Positions 1 through 8,828 of a stretch of 64,000 bases of DNA are shown here, piece after piece. Source of the DNA: an uncultured Acinetobacter sp. (GTDB taxonomy: Bacteria > Pseudomonadota > Gammaproteobacteria > Pseudomonadales > Moraxellaceae); assembly GCF_947626835.1 (NCBI RefSeq), contig NZ_CANQTS010000006.1:1-64000 (forward strand), written 5' to 3'. The number at the start of each line of letters is the position of its first letter. Position 1 is the first letter of the stretch. Under the pieces are notes generated by a model. That model worked only from the letters and a program-made list of their open reading frames with translations, searched no databases and was not told the DNA's origin. Both the position numbers and the translations under genes were made by a program.

Positions 1-63
1 AGGACAATAGAAATCTCCCACAAGCCTTAGACATTGCATTTAACTTAATGTAGCTTATGTTTT

Positions 64-369
64 TTATTTAGCTATAAAAGATAAAGTCAGTGCAGGAATG
101 AGTAAAGTCCAAGGATTGGAGATCGAATTTAGTACTTGAGAAAACTCGATAGCAATGGCGACTAAAATTAAATAGCTGCAATAAGGCAGCAGTTTGAAGG
201 CATATTGTTTAAATATCTGAGGCAGATAGTGTGAACTGAGAAAGCCTAAACTCAAACAGAGTAGTAATTGTAAAATCAGCCCAATGGATTGCATAACATA
301 CACAGATAAACACGCTGCCGCCATGATACGTCGCTTTTGGTCTAAATCGAATAGATTTAGGCATATCAT
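64..369 (-). CDS. small membrane protein, possible truncated LysO-like transporter
   Basis: This 101-residue protein is mostly hydrophobic. It has about three membrane segments, at roughly residues 14-45, 58-75 and 85-100. The layout, with a first helix ending in LGFL, then a LLPYCSYLIL helix followed by EFSQVL, resembles the N-terminal half of LysO/YbjE-type (DUF340) lysine exporters, which are normally about 300 residues. Here the frame stops at a TAA right after the third segment. Downstream on the same strand there is only a short open stretch, in another register, before the window edge. It may be a decayed or split LysO gene, or an independent small membrane protein. The family call is an inference from memory of the family, not an alignment. 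A later Met (residue 16) is an alternative start. Confidence 0.45.
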   Translation of the reverse strand: MICLNLFDLDQKRRIMAAACLSVYVMQSIGLILQLLLCLSLGFLSSHYLPQIFKQYAFKLLPYCSYLILVAIAIEFSQVLNSISNPWTLLIPALTLSFIAK

Positions 370-462
370 CTATAGCTTTAACTGCAAAGTGATCATTTCG
401 GCAATGTTCAAACGCAATGAAATAGCGTAAAAACGTGATAGTTGTGGGGCAATGGCAAGATT

Positions 463-1470
463 ATGAAAAGATCTATTTTAGGACTGATGTACTTAATTCA
501 AGGGATGCGTAAAGCTGGTCTTGAGGTGGATCCTAAATTACAGGCAGTGGGTTTGCGAAGTGAAGCTTTAGACAGTGGTGCTGTGATTCATCCAAGTTTA
601 GAATGGAATTTGCTCGAAGTGATAGGTAGAAATGTCAACCCTGCACTGGGTTTATGGATTGGACAGCACTATACCTTGGTCGGCTATGGCCCATTATTAA
701 TGCTCTTAGTAACCAGTCCAAATGTTGATATTGCACTGAACAAAGCTGTGCAATATCAAAGACTCACCCATTTAACAGGTGATTTAAGTTTAAAATTTGA
801 AGATCATCGCGTCGGGCTATGTTATCAACCTGAGAATTTAGATACCGATTTAGGTTTATTGCGTGCGCATTGTGAAATATCCAGTACATTTAAATTTTTA
901 TCTGATTTATATAAAACCATGGGACTTAACGTACCTGAATTGAGCATTGAGTTGCCATTTTTTGCACCAGAAACTGATGATCTGATGGAAAACTATGCTG
1001 CTGTGTATGGGGATCATGTGCTATTTGACGCAGAAGCAGCCATTTTTTGGTGTGATCGTAAGGTATTAGACAAAGCTATTCCTTCGGCCGATGCGATTAC
1101 CTTTAAGGCTTATGAGCATAAATGCTTAACTGAAATGCATCGTTTGCGTATTGATACAAAAATTCCTGTGCTATTACAACGGGTGTACGATTATTTAGAA
1201 TTACAACAAGGCATGTTACCCAGCATGGCACAAACTGCACAAGTATTACAAATGCCTGAGCGTACCTTACGCCATCAGTTGCAGCAGTTGGGCAGCAGCT
1301 ACAAAGAAATTCGTGAACAAATCATGAAAGATAAAGCCTTACGTTTAATTGAATACAAAGAGTATTCCATTGAAATGATTGCAGAATTATTGGGATATTC
1401 AGAGCCTGCGGCTTTTAATCATGCCTTTAAACGTTGGTTTGGGCAAAGCCCACGCCAGTATCATAAATAA
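463..1470 (+). CDS. AraC family transcriptional regulator
   Basis: This is a 335-residue regulator of the AraC group that carries an N-terminal arabinose-binding-like (OruR/ArgR-type) domain, at about residues 10-200. The C-terminal 95 residues form the paired helix-turn-helix DNA-binding domain. They include the first helix pair around RTLRHQLQQLG and the family signature ending in GYSEPAAFNHAFKRWFGQSP. An in-frame TTG lies 21 bases upstream, but the ATG at 463 is preferred. Such proteins usually activate a nearby catabolic or membrane gene in response to a small ligand. The divergent small membrane ORF to the left is the nearest candidate target. The ligand cannot be inferred. Confidence 0.9.
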   Translation: MKRSILGLMYLIQGMRKAGLEVDPKLQAVGLRSEALDSGAVIHPSLEWNLLEVIGRNVNPALGLWIGQHYTLVGYGPLLMLLVTSPNVDIALNKAVQYQRLTHLTGDLSLKFEDHRVGLCYQPENLDTDLGLLRAHCEISSTFKFLSDLYKTMGLNVPELSIELPFFAPETDDLMENYAAVYGDHVLFDAEAAIFWCDRKVLDKAIPSADAITFKAYEHKCLTEMHRLRIDTKIPVLLQRVYDYLELQQGMLPSMAQTAQVLQMPERTLRHQLQQLGSSYKEIREQIMKDKALRLIEYKEYSIEMIAELLGYSEPAAFNHAFKRWFGQSPRQYHK

Positions 1471-1503
1471 TCCAAAGTGTTATAGCACCATGCTCAATCT
1501 TGG

Positions 1504-1509
1504 TTATAC
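1504..1509 (+). promoter_or_regulatory. -10-like element before zapE
   Basis: TATACT lies 21 bases before the zapE start codon, so the transcript would have a very short leader. No good -35 hexamer and no clear Shine-Dalgarno sequence are visible. Confidence 0.35.
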
Positions 1510-1529
1510 TCTTGTAAGCTCAAAACAGT

Positions 1530-2675
1530 ATGAATGATATGTCTGACTTAAATTCAAACCCATTATCGCCCGCAGAGCGCTATGCCCAAGCACTCGCATC
1601 TGGGCAATTTATGCCTGATGAGGCACAAGCACAGGCCGTGCATGAGTTAGATCGTGTTTGGCAAGAACTCATACAGCGCTATAAAGCGGCAAAAAAACCG
1701 TTTGCGCGTTTTCGTCGTCAAACACCACCACAAGGAGTATATATGTGGGGTGGAGTTGGACGGGGTAAAACATGGCTCATGGATCAATTTTATAATTCAG
1801 TGCCATTTCGTCGTAAAACGCGCATGCACTTTCATCACTTTATGCAATATGTACATAAAGAGCTGAATAAATTATCGGGTCAACAAAATCCACTTGATAC
1901 TGTGGCAGATCAAATTTATAAAGACGCAGTGATTATTTGTTTTGATGAATTTTTTGTCTCCAATGTCACCGATGCCATGATTTTAAGTGATTTATTTCAA
2001 AAACTCTTTAAGCGTGGCATTACTTTGGTGGCAACGTCTAACATTGCACCCGATGGTTTATATAAAAATGGTATTCATCGTGATCGCTTCTTGCCAACCA
2101 TTGAAATGGTCAAGCAAAACTGTGTGATTTTAAACGTGGATGCTGGTGTGGATTATCGTTTACGCGTCTTAAAACAAGCACAACTGTTTAAATATCCATT
2201 AAATGCAGATAATCAAGTATGGATGCAACAGCGTTTTGATGCGTTGACGCAAACCCAAAGCAAATCAAGTGATGATATCACCATTAATAATCGTCAAATT
2301 ACCACCATTTCGCATACAGAAGATGTGTTGTGGTGTGATTTTGCTGATTTATGTTTAAAGCCACGTAGCCCTGCAGACTTTATTGAAATTGCCAACATTT
2401 ATAACACCGTGTTGGTGAGCAATATTCCGCACCTGACTGATTATTTAGCTGACGGTACACGTCGTTTTATTTATCTGGTTGATGAGTTTTATGATCGTGG
2501 TGTCAAGCTATTATTAACCTCAGAAGACAATATTATTGACATCTATAATGGTGAAAAACTCGCCTTTGAGATTGAGCGAACCCGCTCACGTTTGCTTGAA
2601 ATGCAGTCGGATGATTACTTAAATTCAGCACACCGACAGATTCAAGATAGTCGCCCTGAAAAAGCAGAAATTTAA
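1530..2675 (+). CDS. zapE: cell division ATPase ZapE (AFG1-like)
   Basis: A 381-residue AFG1/ZapE family P-loop ATPase. The Walker A motif GGVGRGKT is at residues 74-81, and a Walker B-type CFDEFF follows at about residues 135-140. The family 'FHHFM' and 'LFKRGITLVATSN' blocks are also present. In enteric bacteria ZapE binds FtsZ and modulates Z-ring stability during constriction. The mitochondrial homologue AFG1/LACE1 acts in protein quality control. The length matches the family (about 370-390 residues). The gene is followed at once by a strong hairpin terminator, so it is probably monocistronic. Confidence 0.92.
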   Translation: MNDMSDLNSNPLSPAERYAQALASGQFMPDEAQAQAVHELDRVWQELIQRYKAAKKPFARFRRQTPPQGVYMWGGVGRGKTWLMDQFYNSVPFRRKTRMHFHHFMQYVHKELNKLSGQQNPLDTVADQIYKDAVIICFDEFFVSNVTDAMILSDLFQKLFKRGITLVATSNIAPDGLYKNGIHRDRFLPTIEMVKQNCVILNVDAGVDYRLRVLKQAQLFKYPLNADNQVWMQQRFDALTQTQSKSSDDITINNRQITTISHTEDVLWCDFADLCLKPRSPADFIEIANIYNTVLVSNIPHLTDYLADGTRRFIYLVDEFYDRGVKLLLTSEDNIIDIYNGEKLAFEIERTRSRLLEMQSDDYLNSAHRQIQDSRPEKAEI

Positions 2676-2679
2676 AATG

Positions 2680-2702
2680 AAGCGTCCTCGGACGCTTTTT
2701 TA
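2680..2702 (+). terminator. rho-independent terminator after zapE
   Basis: The arms AGCGTCC and GGACGCT (7 bp, minimal loop) are followed by a run of T. It sits directly downstream of the zapE stop. Confidence 0.85.
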
Positions 2703-2762
2703 TACACAATTCAACGCAAAAAAATGCTTTCGTTGTTTTTTTAAACGAAAATCTGAACTTAA

Positions 2763-2775
2763 GTCTAATTTAGAC
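2763..2775. promoter_or_regulatory. 13-bp palindrome upstream of glcB
   Basis: GTCTAATTTAGAC is a perfect 6+1+6 inverted repeat in the 273-bp gap between zapE and glcB. An A/T-rich stretch with -10-like TATACACTATAAAA follows within 20 bases. The position would suit an operator for the malate synthase promoter. The regulator is unknown. Confidence 0.35.
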
Positions 2776-2948
2776 ATTTCAAAAACTTTATACACTATAA
2801 AAGAGCATTCATTCTGATGATGTTAGTAAACAAATACTGTGTTTAAAAAATGCCCATTATTTTGTTTATTAATAATCCTATTCAGAACAGTATAAATGGG
2901 TATACTCAGAAGCTCTTGGAATAAAAAATAGCAATATCAGGAAAGACA

Positions 2949-5114
2949 ATGACTGCACGTATTCAAAAAGGCAAGTTAGCGATTGCTAAAGAACTGTATG
3001 ATTTCATCGAAAATGAAGCACTACCAGGTTCAGGTCTCGACAGCGAGACTTATTGGAGCAACTTCGAACAAGTCGTTGTCGATCTTAGTCCAAAAAATAC
3101 AGCACTCTTGGCTAAGCGTGACCAAATTCAAGCACAAATTGATGAATGGCACCGTAATAACACATTTGAATTAGAAGCTTATAAAGCCTTCTTAACTGAA
3201 ATTGGCTACTTATTACCAGAAGTAGAAGATTTCCAAATTACGACAGAAAATGTAGACGAAGAAATTGCACTGATTGCAGGTCCACAGTTGGTGGTACCTG
3301 TACGTAATGCGCGTTACTGCTTAAACGCAGCCAATGCGCGTTGGGGTTCTTTATACGATGCCCTTTATGGCTTTGATGTGATCTCTGATGAAGATGGCGC
3401 AGAAAAAACCAAAGGCTACAATCCAAAACGTGGCGAAAAAGTCATTGCGTTTGCAAAGAACTTCTTAGATGAAACTTTCCCACTTGCGGCAGGTTCACAT
3501 GCCGATGCAACTCAATATGCTGTTGAAGGTTCAGCTTTGGTGGTCAGCTTAAAAGATGGTTCAACGACCACTGTCGCAGATGCATCTAAATTTGTAGGTT
3601 ACAACGGTGAAGCTGCAGCACCAACAGAAGTAGTGCTTAAAAACAATGGTTTACATGCCATCATTCAAATTGATGCAACAAGTGCGATTGGTCAAACTGA
3701 CGCAGCAGGCGTTAAAGATGTTGTATTAGAAGCGGCAGTCACCACGATTCAAGATTTAGAAGATTCGGTTGCAGCAGTAGATGCTGAAGAGAAAGTTGAA
3801 GGCTACCGTAACTGGTTAGGCTTAATGCGTGGCGACTTACAAGAAGCGATTGAAAAAAATGGCAAGACAGTAACACGTACTTTAAATGCTGACCGTAGCT
3901 TTAAAAATCTTGAAGGCGGTGAAACTAAAGTTCACGGTCGTTCACTGATGTTACTGCGTAACGTGGGTCACCTCATGACGAATCCTGCCATCCTTGTAGA
4001 CGGTCAGGAAATCTATGAAGGCATCATGGATGCATTGGTTACACCGTTATTAACACTTGCAGATATTCGTGGTGAAAACACCATTAAGAACTCGCGTAAA
4101 GGTTCAATGTATATCGTTAAACCAAAAATGCATGGTCCTGAAGAAGTGGCATTTGCAGTTGAATTGTTTGAGCGTGCTGAACAAGCGCTTGGATTACCTG
4201 CAAAAACGTTAAAAATCGGTATCATGGATGAAGAGCGTCGTACATCTGTAAATTTAAAGAACTGTATCGCGCAAGCTAAAGATCGTACTATCTTTATTAA
4301 TACTGGTTTTATGGACCGTACCGGTGATGAAATCCATACCTTTATGGAAGCTGGTCCATTTGTGCGTAAAGCTGAAGTGAAAGCCCAAATTTGGTTCCCA
4401 GCGTATGAAAACCGTAATGTCATGGTGGGTCTACAAACGGGTCTACGTGGTAAAGCACAGATTGGTAAAGGCATGTGGCCAAAGCCAGATATGTTGCGTG
4501 ACATGTACAATACTAAAGCTGAACATCCGCAGGCAGGTGCAAGCTGTGCATGGGTACCATCTCCAACAGGTGCAGTAATCCACGCGATTCATTATCATCA
4601 AACAAGTGTGTCAAATCGTCAGCAAGAATTGTTGTCTGAAGAGGCACTACCACTAGATGATTTATTAACGCCACCACTTGCAACCAATACCAATTGGACA
4701 GAGGAAGAAAAGCGCAAAGAGCTTGAAAACAACTGCCAAGGGATCTTAGGTTACGTAGTACGTTGGGTAGACTTAGGTGTAGGTTGTTCAAAAGTACCCG
4801 ATATCAATGATGTGGGCTTAATGGAAGACCGTGCCACATTACGTATTTCTTCACAACATGTGGCTAACTGGTTGCGTCATGGCGTGGTCACACGTGAGCA
4901 AGTTGAAGAAGTGATGCAACGTATGGCAAAAATTGTAGATCAGCAAAATGCCAATGACCCACTTTATACCCCAATGGCGTCTGACTTTGACAACAATATT
5001 GCTTTCCAAGCAGCATCTGATTTGATCTTTAAAGGTGGCGAGCAGCCATCAGGTTATACAGAGCCGCTATTGCATGCAGCACGTTTAAAGTTAAAAGGTT
5101 ATACAGGTGACTAA
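2949..5114 (+). CDS. glcB: malate synthase G
   Basis: A 721-residue malate synthase of the G isoform. It condenses glyoxylate with acetyl-CoA to give malate and CoA, in the glyoxylate shunt and in glycolate use. The length matches isoform G (about 720-725), not isoform A (about 530). Recognisable blocks are the N-terminal helical clasp region, the [10 protein letters not shown] and [13 protein letters not shown] segments of the TIM barrel, and a C-terminal domain with the conserved [12 protein letters not shown] stretch. A clear ribosome-binding sequence (AGGAAAG) precedes the ATG. The gene stands alone between terminators, with no glcDEF or aceA nearby. Confidence 0.97.
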   Translation: MTARIQKGKLAIAKELYDFIENEALPGSGLDSETYWSNFEQVVVDLSPKNTALLAKRDQIQAQIDEWHRNNTFELEAYKAFLTEIGYLLPEVEDFQITTENVDEEIALIAGPQLVVPVRNARYCLNAANARWGSLYDALYGFDVISDEDGAEKTKGYNPKRGEKVIAFAKNFLDETFPLAAGSHADATQYAVEGSALVVSLKDGSTTTVADASKFVGYNGEAAAPTEVVLKNNGLHAIIQIDATSAIGQTDAAGVKDVVLEAAVTTIQDLEDSVAAVDAEEKVEGYRNWLGLMRGDLQEAIEKNGKTVTRTLNADRSFKNLEGGETKVHGRSLMLLRNVGHLMTNPAILVDGQEIYEGIMDALVTPLLTLADIRGENTIKNSRKGSMYIVKPKMHGPEEVAFAVELFERAEQALGLPAKTLKIGIMDEERRTSVNLKNCIAQAKDRTIFINTGFMDRTGDEIHTFMEAGPFVRKAEVKAQIWFPAYENRNVMVGLQTGLRGKAQIGKGMWPKPDMLRDMYNTKAEHPQAGASCAWVPSPTGAVIHAIHYHQTSVSNRQQELLSEEALPLDDLLTPPLATNTNWTEEEKRKELENNCQGILGYVVRWVDLGVGCSKVPDINDVGLMEDRATLRISSQHVANWLRHGVVTREQVEEVMQRMAKIVDQQNANDPLYTPMASDFDNNIAFQAASDLIFKGGEQPSGYTEPLLHAARLKLKGYTGD

Positions 5115-5125
5115 GCCTGTGACTT

Positions 5126-5154
5126 AAAAAAAAGCGCCTACGGGCGCTTTTTTT
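5126..5154 (+). terminator. rho-independent terminator after glcB
   Basis: AGCGCC and GGCGCT arms around a TACG loop are flanked by an A run upstream and seven T downstream. Confidence 0.9.
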
Positions 5155-5241
5155 ATGCTTCAAGGTATCGCCAAAATTTAAGCCAGCTTCAACTGCTTCA
5201 GGTTATAATAAAACCTGCTTTGTGATTGAGGTGGCGAAACA

Positions 5242-5913
5242 ATGTGTGCAAATTTTAAACCTTTAACGCGTAGCCAACAGCAAGCCTTAAATTTGCCTGA
5301 AATTACTTTTGAGTATCGTGAGGAAGTTTATCCCAATTATAGTGCGCCTTTATTATTTCAAGCTCAACATGGCCTAGAATGGCGTGAAGTGAATTTTGGT
5401 TTAATTCCTAAATGGGCGGAAGATAAGACCATTGCCACGCGCACGTATAATGCCCGTAATGAAACTTTACTACAAAAACCAAGCTTTGCCGAAGCTGCTG
5501 CCAAATGTAAATTTGGTGTCATTGCTGTAGATGAATTTTATGAATCAAAATACATTGATGGTAAACCACAGCGTTGGGGAGTACGCCGCCGTGACGGGCA
5601 GGCATTTTATATTGCTGCTTTATACGAAATTTGTAGACTGGGTGATGAGGTGGTGCGCTCAGCCAGTATGATTACCATGGATGCCATTGATCATGCTATG
5701 ATGAAAGACTTTCATGAACCAGGACCGATTAAACGCTCGGTGATTGTCATTCCGCATGCTCGTTTAAATGCTTGGCTTAATTTAAAGCAGCCCAACTTAC
5801 ACGATTTTGTGTTGGGTTTTCCAGTAGAAGAATTTGAATGTTCACATGTTCCCAAAGCGAAAATCGAAAAAGTGAGTCCGCAACTCAACTTTTTCGATAG
5901 TGGACAGGCTTAA
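5242..5913 (+). CDS. SOS response-associated peptidase, YedK/HMCES (SRAP) family
   Basis: A 223-residue SRAP protein. The family forms a stable thiazolidine crosslink with abasic sites in single-stranded DNA through the N-terminal cysteine and so shields them. The key residues are visible: Cys2 exposed after removal of Met1, Asn70 in the YNARNET block, Glu101 in DEFYES, and His158 in DFHEPGP. The segment after the histidine (EPGPIKRSVIVI) differs from the DRRPLVL of E. coli YedK, so this is a divergent subfamily. The gene converges with the MarR gene and their stop codons overlap by 4 bp. Confidence 0.9.
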   Translation: MCANFKPLTRSQQQALNLPEITFEYREEVYPNYSAPLLFQAQHGLEWREVNFGLIPKWAEDKTIATRTYNARNETLLQKPSFAEAAAKCKFGVIAVDEFYESKYIDGKPQRWGVRRRDGQAFYIAALYEICRLGDEVVRSASMITMDAIDHAMMKDFHEPGPIKRSVIVIPHARLNAWLNLKQPNLHDFVLGFPVEEFECSHVPKAKIEKVSPQLNFFDSGQA

Positions 5914-6374
5914 TGGGCGAGGTTTTTGAAAATTTGTTTTAAGCTTTCCATCATTTTTTCAATCTGGAGCGGTGTAAGACCTTCAAAAGATTGCTCCAGT
6001 ACAATACCAGTTAAATCATTAACTTTTTCGGTCATCTCTTCGCCTTTTTTGGTCAAAATGACCCGAGTAATACGCGCATCATCCTCACACGAATAGGTGT
6101 CAACTAAACCTTCATCTTTTAAGCGGTAAATGATTTTGGTGGTGGTTGACATTTTAGACACCACCATTTGCGACAGATCAGACACGCTGGCATTGGGTTT
6201 ACTTTGCAGTGCCACTAAAATACGACGGCGTGAATTATCAAGTCCATATTTTTTTAAGGCATGATCAACATTATTCACATATTGTGCATGCACTTGCATA
6301 ATCCAATAAAAAGGAAAATCTTCAAAATGCGTATTTTGAGCAGAGGGCAAAAATTTTGAATATTTTTTAGTCAT
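5910..6374 (-). CDS. MarR family transcriptional regulator
   Basis: A 154-residue winged-helix regulator. The central DNA-binding region runs from about residue 55 to 110 (VSDLSQMVVSKMSTTTKIIYRLKDEGLV, then a DDARITRVILT wing). It is flanked by N- and C-terminal dimerisation helices. A good ribosome-binding sequence (AGGAAGA) precedes the ATG. It is transcribed divergently from the TerC-like gene across a 415-bp gap. MarR proteins usually repress neighbouring genes or themselves in response to small aromatic or oxidative ligands. No effector can be named from sequence. Confidence 0.9.
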   Translation of the reverse strand: MTKKYSKFLPSAQNTHFEDFPFYWIMQVHAQYVNNVDHALKKYGLDNSRRRILVALQSKPNASVSDLSQMVVSKMSTTTKIIYRLKDEGLVDTYSCEDDARITRVILTKKGEEMTEKVNDLTGIVLEQSFEGLTPLQIEKMMESLKQIFKNLAH

Positions 6375-6789
6375 GTGGTGTTCTTCCTGTTACCTAATTT
6401 TAATTTTAATTGCATCACAATTATTTGTTATTTTATGTGAAAACTCAAGTTGCCTGATCTGTTTTTTATTTGTTTCAAGCAGTTTTACTGGGTTTTAAAC
6501 TGTATAAATATAATACTATAAAAATAGCTTTAACCTGTAAGTAAATATCATATAACCATATAGCCAGAAAAATATCGCGACATAACGCCATGACTTAAAA
6601 ATCGAGTATAAAAATGTTGACTACATCACCTAGATCAACAAAAAATATCAAAAAATTAATTACAACGACATGAGTTTGTGCATAATGAAATTATCTTAAG
6701 TTACATAGGTCAGATTAAATGGATCCGTCGTCGGGGGCAAAGTTGCTCGCATTTACGATTTCGCTAACTCACGCAGGAGTGATTAACTA
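6375..6789. other. divergent intergenic region, marR / terC-family
   Basis: This is a 415-bp, very A/T-rich gap between divergent genes. The part next to the MarR gene holds A/T tracts but no clear operator. The part next to the TerC gene turns abruptly G/C-richer from about 6719 and looks like a structured leader, described separately. A 19-codon ORF at 6614-6673 (plus strand) has no visible ribosome-binding sequence and is not annotated. Confidence 0.6.
6711..6789 (+). ncRNA. candidate structured leader (possible terC RNA motif) of the TerC-family gene
   Basis: The last 80 bases before the TerC gene differ in composition from the A/T-rich sequence upstream. They can form several short stems. 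One is CCG-TCGT-CGG (6725-6734). Another is GTTGC with GCTAAC (one bulge). A last one, ACTC-ACGCAG-GAGT, includes part of the Shine-Dalgarno AGGAG and could mask it. A conserved 'terC RNA' cis-regulatory motif upstream of TerC-family genes is known from comparative genomics in Pseudomonadales and Alphaproteobacteria. Assignment here rests on position, compactness and SD pairing, not on a covariance search. The manganese-sensing yybP-ykoY consensus was not seen. Confidence 0.4.
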
Positions 6790-8313
6790 ATGGAATTTTT
6801 ATTAGATCCTGGCATTTGGGTTGGTTTAATTACTTTAATTATATTAGAAATCGTATTAGGTATTGATAACCTAGTCTTTATTGCTATTTTGGCTGATAAA
6901 CTTCCCCCAGAACAACGTGACAAAGCACGTGTTCTTGGTCTAACGCTCGCCTTGATTATGCGTTTAGGTTTGCTGTTTGCCATTTCTTGGTTGGTCACCT
7001 TAACCCAGCCACTCATCACCATTTTCGAACATAGTTTTTCAGGACGTGACCTCATCTTATTGGGTGGTGGTTTATTCTTATTGTATAAAGCTGTGTCTGA
7101 ATTGCATGAGATGATGGAAGGTAAGCCTGAAGTTAAAAGTACAAACAGTAAAGTCGTTTATGCAGGGTTTGCCGCTGTTGTTGCACAAATTGTTGTACTC
7201 GATGCTGTATTCTCACTCGATTCGGTGATTACAGCCATTGGTATGGTCGATGATATCCGAATTATGATGGTGGCGATGGTGGTTGCCATGGTGGTGATGT
7301 TAGTGGCATCTAAACCCCTAACCACATTCGTGAATCGTCATCCAACTGTGGTCATTTTATGCTTAAGCTTCTTGTTGCTGATTGGTATTAGCTTAATTGC
7401 CGAAGGTTTTGGTTTCCACATTCCAAAAGGTTATATCTACTCAGGTATTGGTGTTGCCATTTTAATGGAAGGCTTTAATCAGTATCGTTTACGTAATACC
7501 CAAAAACATGCTGCGAAAATTCCATTGCGCCATCGTACTGCTGATTCAATTTTAAAATTGATGGGTGGTAAGCTAGAAACTGAAGATCAATCAAGCAACT
7601 CACAAGCACAAGAAACATTTGCCGACGAAGAGCGTTATATGATTGGTGGAGTGTTGACTCTTGCTGAGCGTTCAGTAGCCTCAATTATGACGCCACGCAG
7701 TCAAATTTCATGGGTAGATCTCAATGATTCAGCTGAAGAGATTCGTGAAAAGATTTTATCCGTACCACACAGCTTATTTCCAGTATGTCGTGGTAGCTTA
7801 GACAAAGTTATTAGTATTGTACGTGCCAAAGAATTATTGGATGTATTAGACGATGAAGAGCAAATGAAAGCTTTAATTCGTATGCATCGTCCAATTTATA
7901 TCTTTGAAACCATGAAAGTGATTGATGCGATTAATACGCTACGTAGCTCAAAAGGCTCATTGGTATTGGTCAGTGATGAATTTGGTAATGTACAGGGCTT
8001 GATTTCACCGTTGGATGTATTTGAGGCCATCGCGGGTGAATTCCCTGATGCAGATGAACAGCTTGATTTAATTAAGCTTGAAGATGGTCAGTGGAAAGCC
8101 ACCGGTATGCTGGATTTATATCAACTTGAACTTGAGTTGGGGATGTTGGATTTGGTAGAAGAAGATGCCAATTATATTAGTGTTGCAGGCTTAATTTTGG
8201 ATCAAACCCAAGGTGAAGTGACAGTGGGCACTGAATTAGATTATAAAGGCGTACATTTTACCGTGACTGAACTCGATGGAAATCGAATCAAAACAGTGAT
8301 GATTCAACACTAA
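6790..8313 (+). CDS. TerC family membrane protein with CBS pair and CorC/HlyC domain
   Basis: A 507-residue protein of the YoaE/YegH type. The N-terminal 230 residues are a TerC integral membrane domain. It starts with the typical [18 protein letters not shown] helix and has the second acidic motif [11 protein letters not shown]; these acidic residues are thought to bind metal. A pair of CBS domains follows (about residues 285-410, starting at the [13 protein letters not shown] block). A C-terminal CorC/HlyC transporter-associated domain is at about 420-505. TerC proteins are linked to metal export, notably manganese, during protein secretion, and to tellurite resistance. The substrate here is unproven. 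A strong AGGAG precedes the ATG. Confidence 0.93.
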   Translation: MEFLLDPGIWVGLITLIILEIVLGIDNLVFIAILADKLPPEQRDKARVLGLTLALIMRLGLLFAISWLVTLTQPLITIFEHSFSGRDLILLGGGLFLLYKAVSELHEMMEGKPEVKSTNSKVVYAGFAAVVAQIVVLDAVFSLDSVITAIGMVDDIRIMMVAMVVAMVVMLVASKPLTTFVNRHPTVVILCLSFLLLIGISLIAEGFGFHIPKGYIYSGIGVAILMEGFNQYRLRNTQKHAAKIPLRHRTADSILKLMGGKLETEDQSSNSQAQETFADEERYMIGGVLTLAERSVASIMTPRSQISWVDLNDSAEEIREKILSVPHSLFPVCRGSLDKVISIVRAKELLDVLDDEEQMKALIRMHRPIYIFETMKVIDAINTLRSSKGSLVLVSDEFGNVQGLISPLDVFEAIAGEFPDADEQLDLIKLEDGQWKATGMLDLYQLELELGMLDLVEEDANYISVAGLILDQTQGEVTVGTELDYKGVHFTVTELDGNRIKTVMIQH

Positions 8314-8315
8314 AT

Positions 8316-8346
8316 AAAAAGCCTCACTACTGTGAGGCTTTTTTTA
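8316..8346. terminator. bidirectional terminator between terC-family gene and small membrane gene
   Basis: GCCTCAC/GTGAGGC arms with a 4-base loop are flanked by an A run and a T run, so the hairpin can serve both converging genes. Confidence 0.85.
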
Positions 8347-8351
8347 TGCAT

Positions 8352-8570
8352 TTATTTGCGATAGCTATGGTCAATGGCAGCCCATATAAAAAACACCAAA
8401 GACACGACTAAGGCATAAATGAAATATTCGGCTTTGAGATTACCTTGAATACTGCCATAAATGATCAGTGTGAGCATTAAAGCCACGGTGGTGCAGATAT
8501 AGATAAGGCGGTCGCTATGATGCTTAAGCGCTTGGTTGAAGACTGTTTTTGTAAAATGTTGAACTGACAT
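8352..8570 (-). CDS. small two-helix membrane protein, unknown function
   Basis: A 72-residue protein with two predicted membrane helices (about residues 22-42 and 49-67), a basic cytoplasmic N-terminal stretch and a basic tail. The ATG at 8570 is chosen because AAGGAG lies 8 bases upstream. A GTG two codons earlier would be too close to that site. No family is recognised. It converges on the TerC gene and shares its terminator. Confidence 0.7.
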   Translation of the reverse strand: MSVQHFTKTVFNQALKHHSDRLIYICTTVALMLTLIIYGSIQGNLKAEYFIYALVVSLVFFIWAAIDHSYRK

Positions 8571-8744
8571 CTCCACGTCTCCTTGTTGGATAAACCCTAT
8601 TGTTTTAGTTGGTTAGGTTTATATGGTTGTACGTGGATTTTATTAAAATTGCAAGTGTCTTTTGTTTAAGTGGTGATACTACGCAATGTTGCTGATTTAC
8701 AGCGCTATGCACATGCTGAAAATGGAGTAAAACAATAAAAGCCC

Positions 8745-8814
8745 GTTTGGGTAAAACTTGACCATTATTGCAAGATGACCATATGAGGTTTGGGTAAAAC
8801 CACCATGGTAAAAC
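8745..8814. repeat. short direct repeats (GTTTGGGTAAAAC)
   Basis: GTTTGGGTAAAAC occurs at 8745-8757 and 8788-8800. A shortened copy, GGTAAAAC, is at 8807-8814. The copies are interleaved with ACCAT-containing words (8758-8765, 8776-8782, 8801-8806). They lie just past the 3' end of brnQ. The origin is unknown; local duplication is likely. Confidence 0.5.
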
Positions 8815-8828
8815 GTGTGAAAAAAAGC

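Noticed and set aside
4013..4510. 165-codon ORF antisense to glcB
   Set aside because: Shadow of the malate synthase coding strand, with no homology that I recognise.
6614..6673. 19-codon ORF upstream of the TerC gene
   Set aside because: No Shine-Dalgarno sequence, low-complexity product, lies in A/T-rich DNA outside the structured leader.
6711..6789. yybP-ykoY manganese riboswitch before the TerC gene
   Set aside because: The conserved GGGGAGUAG-type and other core blocks are not seen; only a terC-type leader remains plausible.
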